Source: Brachyhypopomus gauderio (Eukaryota > Chordata > Actinopteri > Gymnotiformes > Hypopomidae). Taken from it: a stretch of DNA of 64,000 bases. The stretch lies in contig NC_135211.1 of the NCBI RefSeq assembly GCF_052324685.1, positions 5,158,368-5,222,367 on the forward strand, written 5' to 3'. Of this stretch, positions 1 to 10,960 are shown piece after piece (the first letter of the stretch is position 1; every line of letters starts with the position of its first letter). The notes beneath the pieces were generated by a model. The model made no database searches. It worked only from the letters and a program-made list of their open reading frames with translations, and had not been told where the DNA came from. Both the position numbers and the translations under genes were made by a program.

Positions 1-2923
1 AAAGAGGGAGACCTGGGGCAAGGTGTGCTTGGGTGGGTTAAGCTCGAGTTGTACGATAAAGTCGGGCTCGTTTGAAAAGCTACCCAAGTTGTCCCGAAAG
101 TAATTGACCCACACGCATATTTAGAACCCAGAACACGACAATTAACATATTACTAATTATCTGATTTTTACGTATTCAGCGCAGTCCAAATACAATGGTG
201 TCGGGGACATTTGCTAATGTCATTTAAGATCACATAAGAACATTATGATTTAGTACATTAGCAGAAAAACTGAATAAGGTTGATCAGTGATTCATTTGTA
301 ATCATGTCCTTGTTTGTGTGTAACCGGCGTCAAGAGAATGTGTAGACAGAAATAAACTATGTTATGTCTGTCATCCCTCTGCTAACCATCAGCTCTTTCT
401 GTGTTCTGCTAAAAAGAGGAAAGATCCAAATTAGGAGGAATGCACATGTGAGTAGACACCAGTACACCAGCACCAGTACAGTACTGGAGCAACTGTCATT
501 CTATACGATGCATTCACTACTTTAGTGCTACCATTTGAAAACTGTGGAATAGGGTGCTCTTAACTGCTCTACTGCAGTAATTCTTTTCGTAATCAATGCA
601 GTTAACACATCATGCATGAGGGGAAAAACCGCCAAATACAGTGAAACCGATATAATTTTGGAAAATACAGTGATATAGAATTTTGGTCATACCGCCCAGC
701 ACTACGCTGAGAGCACCACTGTATATACCGCTGTATGATGCACTAACCAGAGCGACTGAGATGTTGATAATGCAAACTGAAATACATATGGGGCTTTCTG
801 CATAGTATCATGAAAGCAGAGGAACTTCATGTAACGGCCAGGGGAAAATGCGTCAGCTGGGCTAATGGGAAAATACTGAAAATCCTGTCATCTTTTACAA
901 TAGTGCATTACCAGTGTTTAAAATGCATTTGGGAACATTTACTGATGCAGAGCACATCGTCTCTTGTGTGTATGTAGACTAGGAAGTGCTGGCAGTACTT
1001 CACATGTATTGAGGGACACTGGAAGCATTACATAGTGTGGTGATGAGGCTGATGGAACGCAGGTGAATGAGAGGAGTATCTATGGAGACCACTAGTATTC
1101 AGGGGATGAGGCCCTCTAGTGGCCAGAAGGGTGCATGCGGCCACTTCCCTCACAGCATCGTGAAGCAAGCAGAGCCAGTGCAGCTTGTTTGCTGTGCACA
1201 AGGAACGCAGGACTGCAGGTTCAGAAGGTAGACATTAACAGTACCTTCTTTACTTATTATCATTTATTAAAAACTCCTTTAATTATCTAAGGTGCCCAAA
1301 GTCAAAATCTATCACTCTATATTTGCCAACTGCTGACTAATAGGTGTTTGAGGGAATGCATGAGATGGGCATGGGTGAGGATCTGCACTATGATTAGATC
1401 AAAGGAATTGGGACGAGATCTCTGCATAGTGTCATGGGTCCTAGTAGTTTCTTTGTGTGATTTTGAATGAGTGTGACATGTTGCATGTAGGAGGGTGCTC
1501 CTCTATAACACTGAAGTAGCAGGGGAATCTTAACAGGTTAAAGAATGGTGAAGAATTTGTTGCACCTGGTCCTACATCATCATCACGTCAGAGCTTCAGG
1601 ATCACTCCTGAAATATGCAAATAAGAACACATGTCGGTTATTTCTCAAAATGGACTGAAGCTCTTTGTGTGTGAGTGAAGCACCTTGGCAGTGTTCTCAT
1701 ATGTGGTGATGGCATGTAGAAGTGACACCCATGTAAATAGGAGGGTTTAAGCCCTCCCTCCTGCTGCTTGGACAAGAACCAATTCTTTCAGTGTTTGCAG
1801 TGTTGAGGACAGAGAATAGCTGTAAATCTCTACTGGTGATGACATAAAAAAATGAAGTTTATATCATCTGAAATTAATGTGCTGATTTCAGGTATAAATT
1901 CAATTCTGATTCGAATCTGTGGGCATCTGAAATACTGTTTAAACTACTGCCAATGGATGGTGGTGTGGAGAAAAACGATTCTTAATTAATTGTCTCCTAC
2001 AATTGGACGACAGAAACAGACAGGGGTAGACCTGAACTGAACTGAGCAGATGTGTAGCCTGTTTTGTTAATTGTGGATGTAGGTGCTTACATGTGTATCC
2101 TCACTTGGACCTGGCATGGAGTTGGGTTTAGGAGGATACTGCTACTTCCCCACCTGGTCCACCTTCCACAGGACCACGTTCTTCTCTCCAGCCCCACTGG
2201 AGACAACAGAAAAACAGGAGCAGCTGTAGTTCAGCCAGTTCTCTATGTGTTTTAGTAAATGTACCTCAGTTAGAAGGTGAGCTACTACCTTTGCATGTAG
2301 AAGAGCAGGTAGGCTGTTCTTGCCCTGCGCTTAAGGATGGCTGGCTCAATCATTTTTGAAACATTTGAATCAATGAAGGTTAACCAGCTCTCTGCTTTCT
2401 CCTCAGCTACGCCACTGATGTAGTGCCCTGTCAGGGTAGCAAGTCACTTTAGTTTCTACTGCATGTTTGTGGATAATGTCAGAGTACTCACCACTGTCCA
2501 TGCTGCCACCCAAATGAGACACCACAGTAAGTAAGAATGCATCTTAGATTGTTGATATGGGTCTCTCATATCTCTCTATCTCTCTCAGCCTGTCTTTCTG
2601 AGCATCTCTCTCTCTCTTCTTTTTCATCTCTCTATCTCTTTCCTCATCAGTGGGCTGAAGTGCTGTACTTTCTATCCCTGTCCTTCTCTGCTCTCATTTA
2701 CTACTAATGGGTAATGAGTTCACTGCTTTAAAACTCATTGTTTCTGGTCATTTACATAAATCGAGACTCAATGTGAAGAACTCAACCACTTCAGATGCCT
2801 TGGTGCCTTGACCACATTCACATTTGAACTCCAAAACTGAAAAAAGATTTCATTGAGAGTGACAATGGTTAGGATGGCTCCCTAACTTAACAAACTGGTA
2901 GGTTACAACCTTCACACATAAAT
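1..2923. other. No gene recognised
   Basis: AT-rich sequence with no open frame, splice-site series or repeat structure that I can assign to a gene. A stretch near 620-740 reads like a fragment of a fish interspersed repeat (a 'taccgcccagcac' type sequence), and 2565-2640 is pyrimidine-rich TCTC sequence. The short frame at 2064-2255 has no recognisable domain and I do not call it. Confidence 0.5.
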
Positions 2924-4133
2924 CAGTCCCACCAGGATTTCGCGGGCCTTTTTTGTGATTGTTGCGGGCTAAAATGTTTGATGTTGCGGGTGTTTTTCAA
3001 AAAAATTGCGATGGAAGTTGCGGTGTGTTTTTGCTTTTTTTGTAAGTACATTACAATAGGGAGTAAATGTTGTATGGTTTCCTCTATTTAGTAGTCCATT
3101 TTAATGATCTATTTACCTATTTATTCAGGGTTGCCAACTTTTCAAGATCGCTTGAAGTGAGATTTGAACCTGGAGGGGGGGCGGGGTTAGCGAACGTAAG
3201 TTGTTACCGGGCGGCCTGTAAAATGGACACAAATTAAGTATTATATCGAGATCGATCGCCAGTGCTTGGCGCCAGAGCGAACTAGTAACTCATAGATATG
3301 GATCAGAGATAAATAAACTTTATCTCTGACTTTAAACTTTATCTCAGTTTAAAGTAGGGTTGCCACCTAGGTCTGACAAAAAACAAGGACACTGTCATAC
3401 TGAGCGAGTGTAATCTGTTGAGCGGGGTGGGCGGCGAACGTAAGTTGTTGAGCGCGGCGTGGCGAACGTAAACTTAAAGTAAAACGTTACCGGAGGGGTT
3501 TAAAATGGACACAGCGAGAAAAAAAACAGATTTAAAGTGTGCAGAAACAGTCTGAATCATGGTTTGAACTAACCTAGTTTTTTTTGCCGGGACCGAATAT
3601 TAAAAAGACGAAAAACCGGGACAGTCCCGGGAAAACCGGGAAAGGTGGCAACACTAGTTTAAACTTTTAAACTTTATCTCAGACCCTCGCCGCTTGCGTG
3701 CGCTGCAGTGACTTCGCGGGCTACCGTTGCATTGTGGGGAATGTAGTGTTTGTGCGTGCAAAACACCATCGGGCGGCTGTGGCCTGCGGGCCGGTTCTAA
3801 TAGTAATTAAATATCATCCAGGGGGGCATAGATAATCAATTCGCGGGTCGGATCTGGACAGTGTATCCCTGCTTTCATGTAGTGTACCGGGATACTGCTT
3901 TTCCCGATCTTTTTGCCGTTATTTTCTTCGCTCATGCTGCTTTCAGTCTGCTCCTCTTGAACGTATATACGGAAGTAAGGCGGGAGTTTGTCGACGTCAC
4001 ATCAAGACGACATCAGTGATTGGTCAAATGTGCGGAAAGTTGCGGTGATTGGCTGAAGTTGCAACACCGCCCTGAATTCGCGGGGTTTGCTTGAAGTTGC
4101 AAATCGCAACATCGCGACTTTCTGGAGGGTCTG
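2924..4133. mobile_element. hAT-like non-autonomous DNA element
   Basis: The ends are inverted versions of each other: the left end starts cagtcccaccaggatttcg and the right end finishes ggagggtctg. Both sides carry the same 'gttgcg/gaagttgc' words in opposite orientation (2940-3040 and 4030-4115). The flanks share ataaat, a possible imperfect 8-bp target duplication. No transposase is visible, so this is a deletion derivative or MITE. A second element sits inside it. Confidence 0.65.
3354..3655. mobile_element. Nested hAT-like MITE
   Basis: The left end (gggttgccacct) and right end (aggtggcaacact) are inverted repeats. The insertion is flanked by the 8-bp direct repeat agtttaaa at 3346-3353 and 3656-3663, as expected for hAT-type insertion. 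It is about 300 bp with no coding capacity, nested inside the larger element. Confidence 0.6.
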
Positions 4134-4209
4134 ATAAATAACCCACATTATCCCATACCAAGTGTGTGCATACTTTCTGACAATGCACACTTTGAAGAAA
4201 CACATGTGA

Positions 4210-4888
4210 AGACCAGTTGATTTACAAGAAGGAGATGAGGGTATAAAGCACAGAATTACCTGCTGCAGATGTGCACGGATTTGAGGTGAAACTCAACTCA
4301 CAGGGCAGAGGAGGAAACCCTGAGTGTCTCTCTCCCTTCAGCTGAAGCAAACACATCATCATGAACTCATGGGCATCCTGTGGAAGACAGTACATCAGAA
4401 GGGCATTACTCCTGGACTTCAGCAGCAGCAGAGTGTGAAAACAAAGAAGGTTGTGTGCAGTTCCTGCAGTCTACTGCATGTGGTTCTGATGTTTTCTGAA
4501 TGACTCAGAGGTTGTTTAGCTGAACCTGTTCGTAGTCCTTTTCAAACGCAGGGCATCTGACTGAAATACAGGCATTCAGAGCTCTCAGGAGCTTCTTCTT
4601 CTGTAAAGAGCTACAACTAGTGAGCCTGTCTTGCTGCAGATCTGCAAAACATCTACGAGCGGTAACAGGGAGACCAATGTGATTTATTTCTCTCAGCATC
4701 ACAACACCTCCCTAAGCACTCATATTTGAACAGTTCATTTAGACACGTGAATCCTGTGTTCCTGATCGGGTATCTGAGCATCTGGCAGCTGGATGGATCC
4801 GTCCAGCTGGAGCACTGAGCTCTGATGGGGCTCCAGAAGCACGAGAGACTCAGTAGACACTGCAGAGTGGCGTTCTGGAGGCGGGAGG
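4210..4888. other. Unassigned sequence
   Basis: Several short minus-strand open frames overlap here, but none has a recognisable domain or a convincing exon structure. I see nothing that supports a gene. Confidence 0.4.
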
Positions 4889-5045
4889 GGGAACTGCAGG
4901 TGTTCACAATACACACCTTCATTAGCTAGCCAGGTATTTAAAAATGAATTGAAATGTGCAATATGAAATGTGCATACATTTAATGTCATTTTAAAATACC
5001 TGGCTAGCTAGTCAACGTGTGTATTGTGAACACCTGCAGTTCCCC
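4889..5045. repeat. Long inverted repeat (hairpin), MITE-like
   Basis: The arm at about 4889-4945 (starting gggaactgcaggtgttcac) is repeated in reverse complement at about 4988-5045, with a short AT-rich loop. The match is nearly perfect, including the words attgtgaacacctgcag and acctggctagcta. This is typical of a fold-back MITE or an inverted duplication. Confidence 0.7.
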
Positions 5046-5279
5046 ATCCCCTAATAGTTTTAGTAAACTAATCAGTAAATGTGTCCACCAAATTTCTCAT
5101 GGATTTTAGTGATTGAATATGGTGACGGATTAAATCTGGTTGTGACATTGAGTGCGCGTCAAGAAACGAGGTAGCACAGAACGTAGACACAACACTGATC
5201 TTTTATTCTCAATGAGGCGCAAACAGCACACGTAGTGGAGGAAATGACGGACTAGTATTTTCCTATATTGCCTAATGGA

Positions 5280-5995
5280 AGGGCCGGCCCTGAGCGATAC
5301 TTCCTTTTTTGTAGATGTATAGAAGAAAAACACTGAACTGAATTGTCTGCTATTTTTTTTACATGTTATTAACATTTCATTTTTCTTTTATTCGTAGCGT
5401 ATAATCACAAGCAGGTTGCAGAGCTTTGTGTTTGATCGGCATAGAGATGCTGAGGACAATCACACACACAGTCTATGTGTCACGGTGGATCAGCCTGGAA
5501 GCCACTAGAGGGCGCGCTGACTCACAGACACACATGCCCACTTCAGCCAGGCACACACCCTCTTGCACCAAACCACTCCCCAGGTCCCAATCACCTCATT
5601 AACACCTGTTTCCTATTTCACACTCACAGCAGTTTAGCCCACAGGTCTTGCAGTTCAGTGCTGCACATTGTTGAACCTTCGCCTCGCATCTCAGGACAGC
5701 TGTCCCCTTCTGGAACTCTCATCGTTCCTGGTCTGCCTATGTGGACTTTGCTAAGTGCTGCTATCTACGTTATTACTGCCGTTTGGCCTGAGTCTTTGTG
5801 TTTCTTTTTACCATGGATAATGACGCTTTCAGTTTGCAGCCACTGCTTCCTCCGTACCCGTGTCACACCATGAAGGAATTCTCCATGCCTTAGGAGTTCT
5901 CCACACAGGTGTACACATCTGGAAGTGCCATTCTGATGGTGTATGCCCTGAAAAATATAAGGTGGTTGAATTAACTCTAGACTCTAGGGGAAATG
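5280..5995 (+). pseudogene. piggyBac transposase relic, internally deleted
   Basis: 5280-5477 matches the last intron region and start of the second exon of the piggyBac copy at 41.1-43.4 kb: both read atcacaagcaggttgcagag and both have agatgctgaggacaatcaca. After an inserted LTR-like sequence, 5868-5995 resumes with the downstream part of the same exon (gaattctcc, gtgtacacatc, gtatgc). About 0.7 kb of transposase is missing between the two blocks. It is a dead scrap of the same family as the two larger copies in the window. Confidence 0.7.
5478..5867. mobile_element. Solo LTR-like insertion in the piggyBac relic
   Basis: This 390-bp segment begins tgtcacggtgg and ends cgtgtcaca, giving TG...CA termini. 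It is flanked by ctatg (5473-5477) and ccatg (5868-5872), a 5-bp target duplication with one mismatch. It carries no coding sequence. The termini and 5-bp duplication fit an LTR retrotransposon reduced to one LTR. Confidence 0.6.
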
Positions 5996-6201
5996 ACTGA
6001 GTAGTACGGCAGACTGCAAAAGTGGCGGCAGGCCACTGCTAACAAACTTGTCAGCTAAATTCTTTATATCCTGCTAGTTAAGTTTTAGACAACATAAAAA
6101 TAAATAATCCTTTCTAGGTGTTCTTTTTTTGTAATCTAATAAATCTCAACAAACTCAACCAGAGGATCTAGACAGTTTATTCAATTATATAGACGATTGC
6201 T

Positions 6202-6465
6202 TTGACAGTTATCATGAGCAAACCAGATAAGACGCCATCCACCAAGAGGAGCTACCCCGAAGCTTCCCTGGGAGCGGCCTCCCCACATACCTGCAGCACG
6301 GTGGACATTTTGGAGTCTATTAACAACAACCTATCCAGGTTTGACACACACCTGGCTCTAGTGAAAATTCTCCACCAAGAGTTTCAGGCTTTGCAGGAAT
6401 CAGTGGAGTTTAGCCAGCAGCAGGTAGAATCACTCGCTGTAGAAAACACGGTCCTTAAGAGAGTC
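6202..6465 (+). pseudogene. L1-type ORF1, N-terminal part
   Basis: The frame opens with an ATG at 6202 and encodes a coiled-coil-like stretch rich in Leu, Gln and Glu (ILESINNNLSRFD, then ALQESVEF and VESLAVEN). It resembles the N-terminal half of fish L1-type ORF1, an RNA-binding protein of LINE retrotransposition. It is cut at 6455-6465 by a piggyBac-related insertion. The RNA-binding half of the same ORF reappears at 9138. Confidence 0.6.
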
Positions 6466-6468
6466 GTA

Positions 6469-6548
6469 CACAGGCCGACACCACACCTGGACCAAGCGCT
6501 TCTACACAGGCCGACACCACACCTGGACCAAGCGCTTCTACACAGGCC
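6469..6548 (+). repeat. 36-bp tandem repeat
   Basis: Two full copies and a partial third of a 36-bp unit beginning cacaggccgacaccacacct lie at the left junction between L1 ORF1 and the piggyBac exon. Because 36 is a multiple of three, the open frame runs through the repeat. Confidence 0.85.
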
Positions 6549-6549
6549 G

Positions 6550-8150
6550 TACAGGCAAAAGACGGAACTGTGTGGGAGAAGGTTGACATCACACGCACTC
6601 ATGTCAGCCGTTTCAATTCAACATTTGTTGAGCCGGCTGGGCCTACAGAACATGCAAAGGTATAGTAACGTAATATTTTTTGCAGTGTTTATGCTTGTGT
6701 TTGACTGATATTTTGTACGTGTAATTAACCTTGCGTCATTTATTTATTTTTACTCATACAGCGTAGGATCACAAGTAGACTGCAGAGTTTTCTGTGTTTG
6801 CTCGACATGGAGATGCTGCGACTCATCACCGACTGCACAGTCCATGAAGCCCGCAGAACAGACCGCACCTGGAGTTTTTCGGTCAGTGAAGTGATGGCGA
6901 TAGCAATCCTTTTTCTACGAGCAGTCCTCTCTCCTGTTGGAGCGATGACGGAGTGTTGGTCGGCAATGTTCGCTGTGCCTTCAATCAAGGAGACAATGCC
7001 GCGGGACCGCTACCAGGAAATTATGCGGTACCTGCGGTTTGATAACAAGGACACCCGTGCGGAGCGTGCAAAGAGCGACAAGTTTGCTGCGATCTCGGAC
7101 ATCTGGCAGCGATTTGTGAAGAATTGCAACCTGTTACACCCCCGGTCAAGATATTACAGTCGACGAGCAGCTGTTTCCTACCAAGGTTCGCTGTCCGTTC
7201 ACACAGTACATTGCATCAAAGCCGGACAAATTTGGAATTAAGTTTTGGGTTGCTTCTGACTTGAAGACCAATTTCATGTGCAACGCCATTCCATATCTGG
7301 GAAAGGACCCCGATCGTCCCAAGGGTGAAAGAGTGTCCGACAATGTGGTGGTGATCACTCATGAAGCCATACCTGGGCAAGGGCAGAATTGTAGCCACGG
7401 ACAATTTCTTCACATCTCTGTCACTGGCTGAAAAGTTGCTGGAGTCCAACACAACTCCGCTTGGAACGATAAATAAGATTTGACGGGAAATTCCCTCGGA
7501 GACCAAAAACACCAAGGGACGTGACAAGTTTTCAATGGAGGTGTACAGATCACATGATGCGCTGCTGACAGTGTATGCCCCCAAGGCTAATAAAGTCGTC
7601 TGCGTTCTCAGCACTATGCACACGCACGTGAGAATTGCCGACAGAAAAAAGAAGCCAAACACCGTGACGGACTACAACCGGATGAAGGTATGCATGTGTT
7701 GGCACTGCAGAATCAATTTATACATGAATGAATTCGTTAAAAGTATAACATGTACTTCTTTGTAATTGTTCTTTGCAGTGCGCCGTTGACATGGATCAGA
7801 AGGTCCGTACATACACGGTGCGCGCAGGAACATGCCGGTGGCCCGTTGCAGTGTTCTATAACATACTTGACCTGGCAGCGAGGAACGCGCATGTTTTGTA
7901 CATGGCATGCATGGGGTCCACAGAGAGCAGGAGAGTTTTTCTATATGCTCTTGCTGGGGAACTTCGTCATCGTCATCTACAGGAAAAGGAGTTGAAGAAA
8001 ACGCCATGTCCTTCGCCTTCACCTGGAAAGACGACCACGTGTCAGGTGCAGTCACACTGCAACCGCAACCACAGCATCAACGTTGAATGCGGCAAGTACA
8101 CCTGTCGCAAATGTAAGAAAGAGGGTCCCTGGCGGTGTAGCAAGTGTTAG
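6550..8150 (+). pseudogene. piggyBac (PGBD4-like) transposase pseudogene
   Basis: It shares exon structure with the copy at 41136-43370. There is the end of exon 1 (to about 6660), exon 2 at 6762-7687 (acceptor cag, donor gtatgc), and exon 3 at 7779-8150. Readable blocks include RYLRFDNKDTRAER, ITVDEQLFPTK (first catalytic Asp), VATDNFFTSLSLA (second Asp) and a third-Asp region reading VDMDQKV, one residue shorter than VDIMDQKV in the other copy. The C-terminal Cys/His cluster ends CKKEGPWRCSKC. Lesions are a 2-nt loss near 7133, an extra nucleotide near 7352 and a TGA near 7481. The N-terminus is replaced by L1 sequence. It cannot make an active transposase. Confidence 0.85.
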
Positions 8151-8164
8151 CTACAACTACATGA

Positions 8165-8440
8165 AGGTATGTTGATAAGTATATGTGGTGGTACATATTT
8201 TTTGTCTTCTGAAAGATCTTATTCAAAATGTAAGGTTTACTTTGAATTGTTCTTCAGTGTGGCATCGCCATCGTGGACCAGAAGGTTCAAATACCCCGCG
8301 AGCACTAGAGGCACTTACACCTGTCGACATCATGGAAAGGAAAGTTCAAAAACACTGCGAGCACAAGAGGCACACATACACACTATAATCTCTTATCGCT
8401 TATTATAATCTCCAATAATCTCTTCTTTCTGTTCCAGAGT
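8165..8440 (+). repeat. Degenerate duplication of the last piggyBac intron and exon start
   Basis: Directly after the stop codon, the sequence repeats the pattern atgaaggtatg...ttcag followed by words resembling the start of exon 3 (gtggaccagaaggttc near 8273). A second partial repeat follows near 8325 (gacatcatggaaaggaaagttc). It looks like one or two decayed tandem copies of the exon 2/intron/exon 3 junction. Confidence 0.5.
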
Positions 8441-9137
8441 CGCACTTCATGACACCCGGAATGGACATTCCACTTCAAGAAACCCGGAATAGACATCCAT
8501 ATTTGATCCGAATAAAGTTGTTTTGCAGCACATGAATTTGTTTTCCTGTCTTTTCCTCTCCTTTTCCAGCCTGCTGTTTAGATCACAACATTTATCAGTG
8601 ATGCCACGCGATCATGCTAATTTCGGCTAGCAATAATATGGGTTTTCCTATATAACATTAGCATCAAGCTAATTGCGCCATATAATTTCTTAGCTTTTCA
8701 AACGCGGAAACAGTGTTCGATTACAACAAATATTATAAAGTATAGGAAATGTACAAAGAGCAAGATTCAAACAATTTTATTTATTTTTATAGTTTGACGG
8801 GACTCATTAGAGAAACTGTCGTCTCTACGTGCGCTTGAATTGTAACTTTTGAAACACGAGTCTACAAATTTTCTGCTGTTTGTTGTAGGATTGGTAACAT
8901 ATATAGTCTGCTTGTAACTTCAAATTTTTCGTGAAGTATCACATTTGGTGCTTTGGCAGTCGTATGAGCTTGGGGGTGAGCCAGCTTGTGCTTTTGGCAG
9001 GCGTATGAGCTTGGGGGTGAGCCGCTTCCACCGCATTACCAAGACAATGGGCGTTAATCCCTTCACAGCAGGGGAGTGGGCTACATGGACCTTACCAAGC
9101 CTTGTGAAATTTTTCGCTGCTGTAGGAGCTCTAGTGT

Positions 9138-9520
9138 TTAAGAGAGTCTGTGAAATCGCTGATCGAGGGAATGACCTGGCTCTGGGAAGAAAACAAAAAA
9201 ATTAAAGAAACCGTCAGTGATCTCCAGTCTCTCAGCATGAGAGACAATTTAATATTTTCAGGTATTCCGGAGATGGCAGACGAAGACCCCGAGATTACAG
9301 TAAAATCATTCATACCAATTCACCTGAAAATCCCAGAGGACACTGTTAAAAACATCAGTTTTGACCGTTCGTGGCTAAGTTTGAAAACTACAGACAGAGC
9401 TGCTAAAGAGCCGCGGCCGGGAGCTGAAAGGAACGGACTTTAGTATCAACGACCAGTTCCCCAAGGAGATCCTGGCGCAACGCAAGGTCCTGTTCCCCAT
9501 CCGCAGGAGTTTCATCTGTC
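9138..9520 (+). pseudogene. L1-type ORF1, RNA-binding part
   Basis: This is the continuation of the L1 ORF1 interrupted at 6465. Blocks TWLWEENKKIKETVSD, LSMRDNLIFSGIPE and IPEDTVKNISFDR, then, after frame damage near 9395, KGTDFSINDQFPKEILAQ and KVLFPIRR match the RRM and C-terminal domains of L1 ORF1 proteins. It ends where immunoglobulin-receptor sequence begins at about 9520, so the 3' part of the L1 is missing. Confidence 0.7.
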
Positions 9521-10440
9521 CTACCCCACCTACATCTGGTACAAGAACAGACAGCCTGTAACCCACAACCCCACCAAACACCACAAATTCTACCTGGAGT
9601 GCAGTGAAGTGTCTGTTGCTGCTCCTGTGTTCTGAGAGGGCATGAGGAGTTGCAGACTCCTGCTCACACTGGTCATCACAAATATAAGTCCAACATCTAG
9701 TCTGCCCTGCACTGATCTGGTTCTGAATGAACCTGTTCTTCTGTTCCTCTCTTGTGCTTTGGCTTTTACACATGTGCTGCTGTGTCCACATTTGGAATTC
9801 CTGCACACAGTGTAAAATTTAGTGTTACATTAGGGTCAGATAAATCCTGAATATATTACATTCATGTTTCTTGTCTTTGTTTTGATTCGATGTTGCATAT
9901 GGCTGCTGGTGTATCTCTGTAGGTCCAGAGGGGAGTACGGTGTTAAAGCACATCACAGTGGTAGTGGTAGTAGTCTCTCTGGCTCTGATGCTAATCACAT
10001 GAGCTCTGTGGTATGTGATCAGTTAAAATGTTTTTGATGATCTCAAAATTACTTTCTTGGATACACTTGAAATAAGAATGCATGTTTGTTAGGAGGAGAA
10101 AATTCAGATCAGATCTTCACAAGAGCTTTGGGAAGAAAGAACAGGTCAGTGTGTTCAAAAGCAAGATCTATGAGATAATGTCCCAAGATCTCTGTGTTCT
10201 CTTGCCCTCAGTGTGACTCTGATCCTGATGATAATGTCTCAGCCTAGCCCGAGATCTCTTATCCCTCACAGAGATCTTCAGATGATCAGGATTGTACTAC
10301 TCCAGCATACATTTCATCCACTTACACACACAAGCATCTCAGTCGTCCTCCTTGTGGCATACTTTTGATACCGCGGAGGTGCAGAGTGTTCATTATGCTA
10401 CTGTGAACTTCAGCAGACACACTGCTGCCACCTAGTGAGC
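9513..10440 (+). pseudogene. CD22/sialoadhesin-like receptor pseudogene
   Basis: Exon-like pieces in receptor order lie on the plus strand, opposite to the other two receptors. 9521-9600 encodes half a C2 domain (SYPTYIWYKNRQPVTHNP). 9932-10010 is a transmembrane exon (KHITVVVVVVSLALMLIT) with a TGA where the intact gene at 31.5 kb reads a Gly codon. 10092-10144 is a basic juxtamembrane exon. 10201-10440 is a cytoplasmic tail ending VHYATVNF, an ITIM-like motif, before TAG. The tail also has an in-frame TAG and a small frameshift (compare SSDDQD-VHYSSVHF in the paralogue). The N-terminal exons are absent, replaced by L1 sequence. Confidence 0.75.
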
Positions 10441-10623
10441 ACATCCTGCCATTACATCTATAGTGACTTTAAATTGTTTATTTTAGACTTTGCAGTCACT
10501 GGGACAAGAGTTCATTATATCATTTTCACACTGCTGGTATCTATATCTTATTAGAGGTCTCTGGTAGCTGAAGTAACTAAATCAGCTTAGTCAGATGTCC
10601 TAGACATTCACAAACCCAAACCC

Positions 10624-10960
10624 TGATTGTAAGTAAGTAAGTAAGTAAGTTTATTTATAAAGCACATTTTATATGACTGAGTCAACCAAAGTGCTGTACA
10701 GAGGCTAAAAAGTACAATATATGCCCAACTCATATAAAAAAAAACACGTAGAATATTACATAGCATAAAACATTTAAAATACATACAAATACACCATGTA
10801 AGATAAATATACAGGTTTTAAAAGGCCAAGGTAAAAATATGTGTTTTAAGTAAGGAAGAGAACACATTAGGAAGGACAGAGCTATAGATGCAGATCCTGG
10901 AACTCAGAGAGTTAAGATCTCACATTCTAGGTCTGTTTTGTAGCAATCAACACACTTGAG
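10624..10960 (-). mobile_element. LINE/SINE 3' tail, minus orientation
   Basis: A (TAAG)n tract is followed by tttatttataaagcac and ccaaagtgctgtacag. Reverse-complemented, this is the common fish LINE 3' end 'gtacagcactttgg...tttataaataaa' with its short tandem tail. The 5' limit is not clear. Confidence 0.5.

Larger units (their letters stand above)
6466..9137 (+). mobile_element. Degenerate piggyBac element inside L1 ORF1
   Basis: It contains the decayed transposase at 6550-8150, a polyadenylation signal near 8510 and a right end (ctctagtg followed by TTAA at 9138-9141). That end is related to the right end of the 5-kb piggyBac copy at 44.83 kb: both read agtg-TTAA, preceded by a shared cttcacagc-gtgggctac sequence. 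L1 ORF1 sequence lies on both sides. The 11-mer TTAAGAGAGTC occurs at both junctions (6455-6465 and 9138-9148). The left terminal repeat is not recognisable. Confidence 0.65.

Noticed and set aside
2064-2255. 63-codon plus-strand frame
   Set aside because: No domain, no repeat of the pattern elsewhere and no exon partners; compatible with chance.
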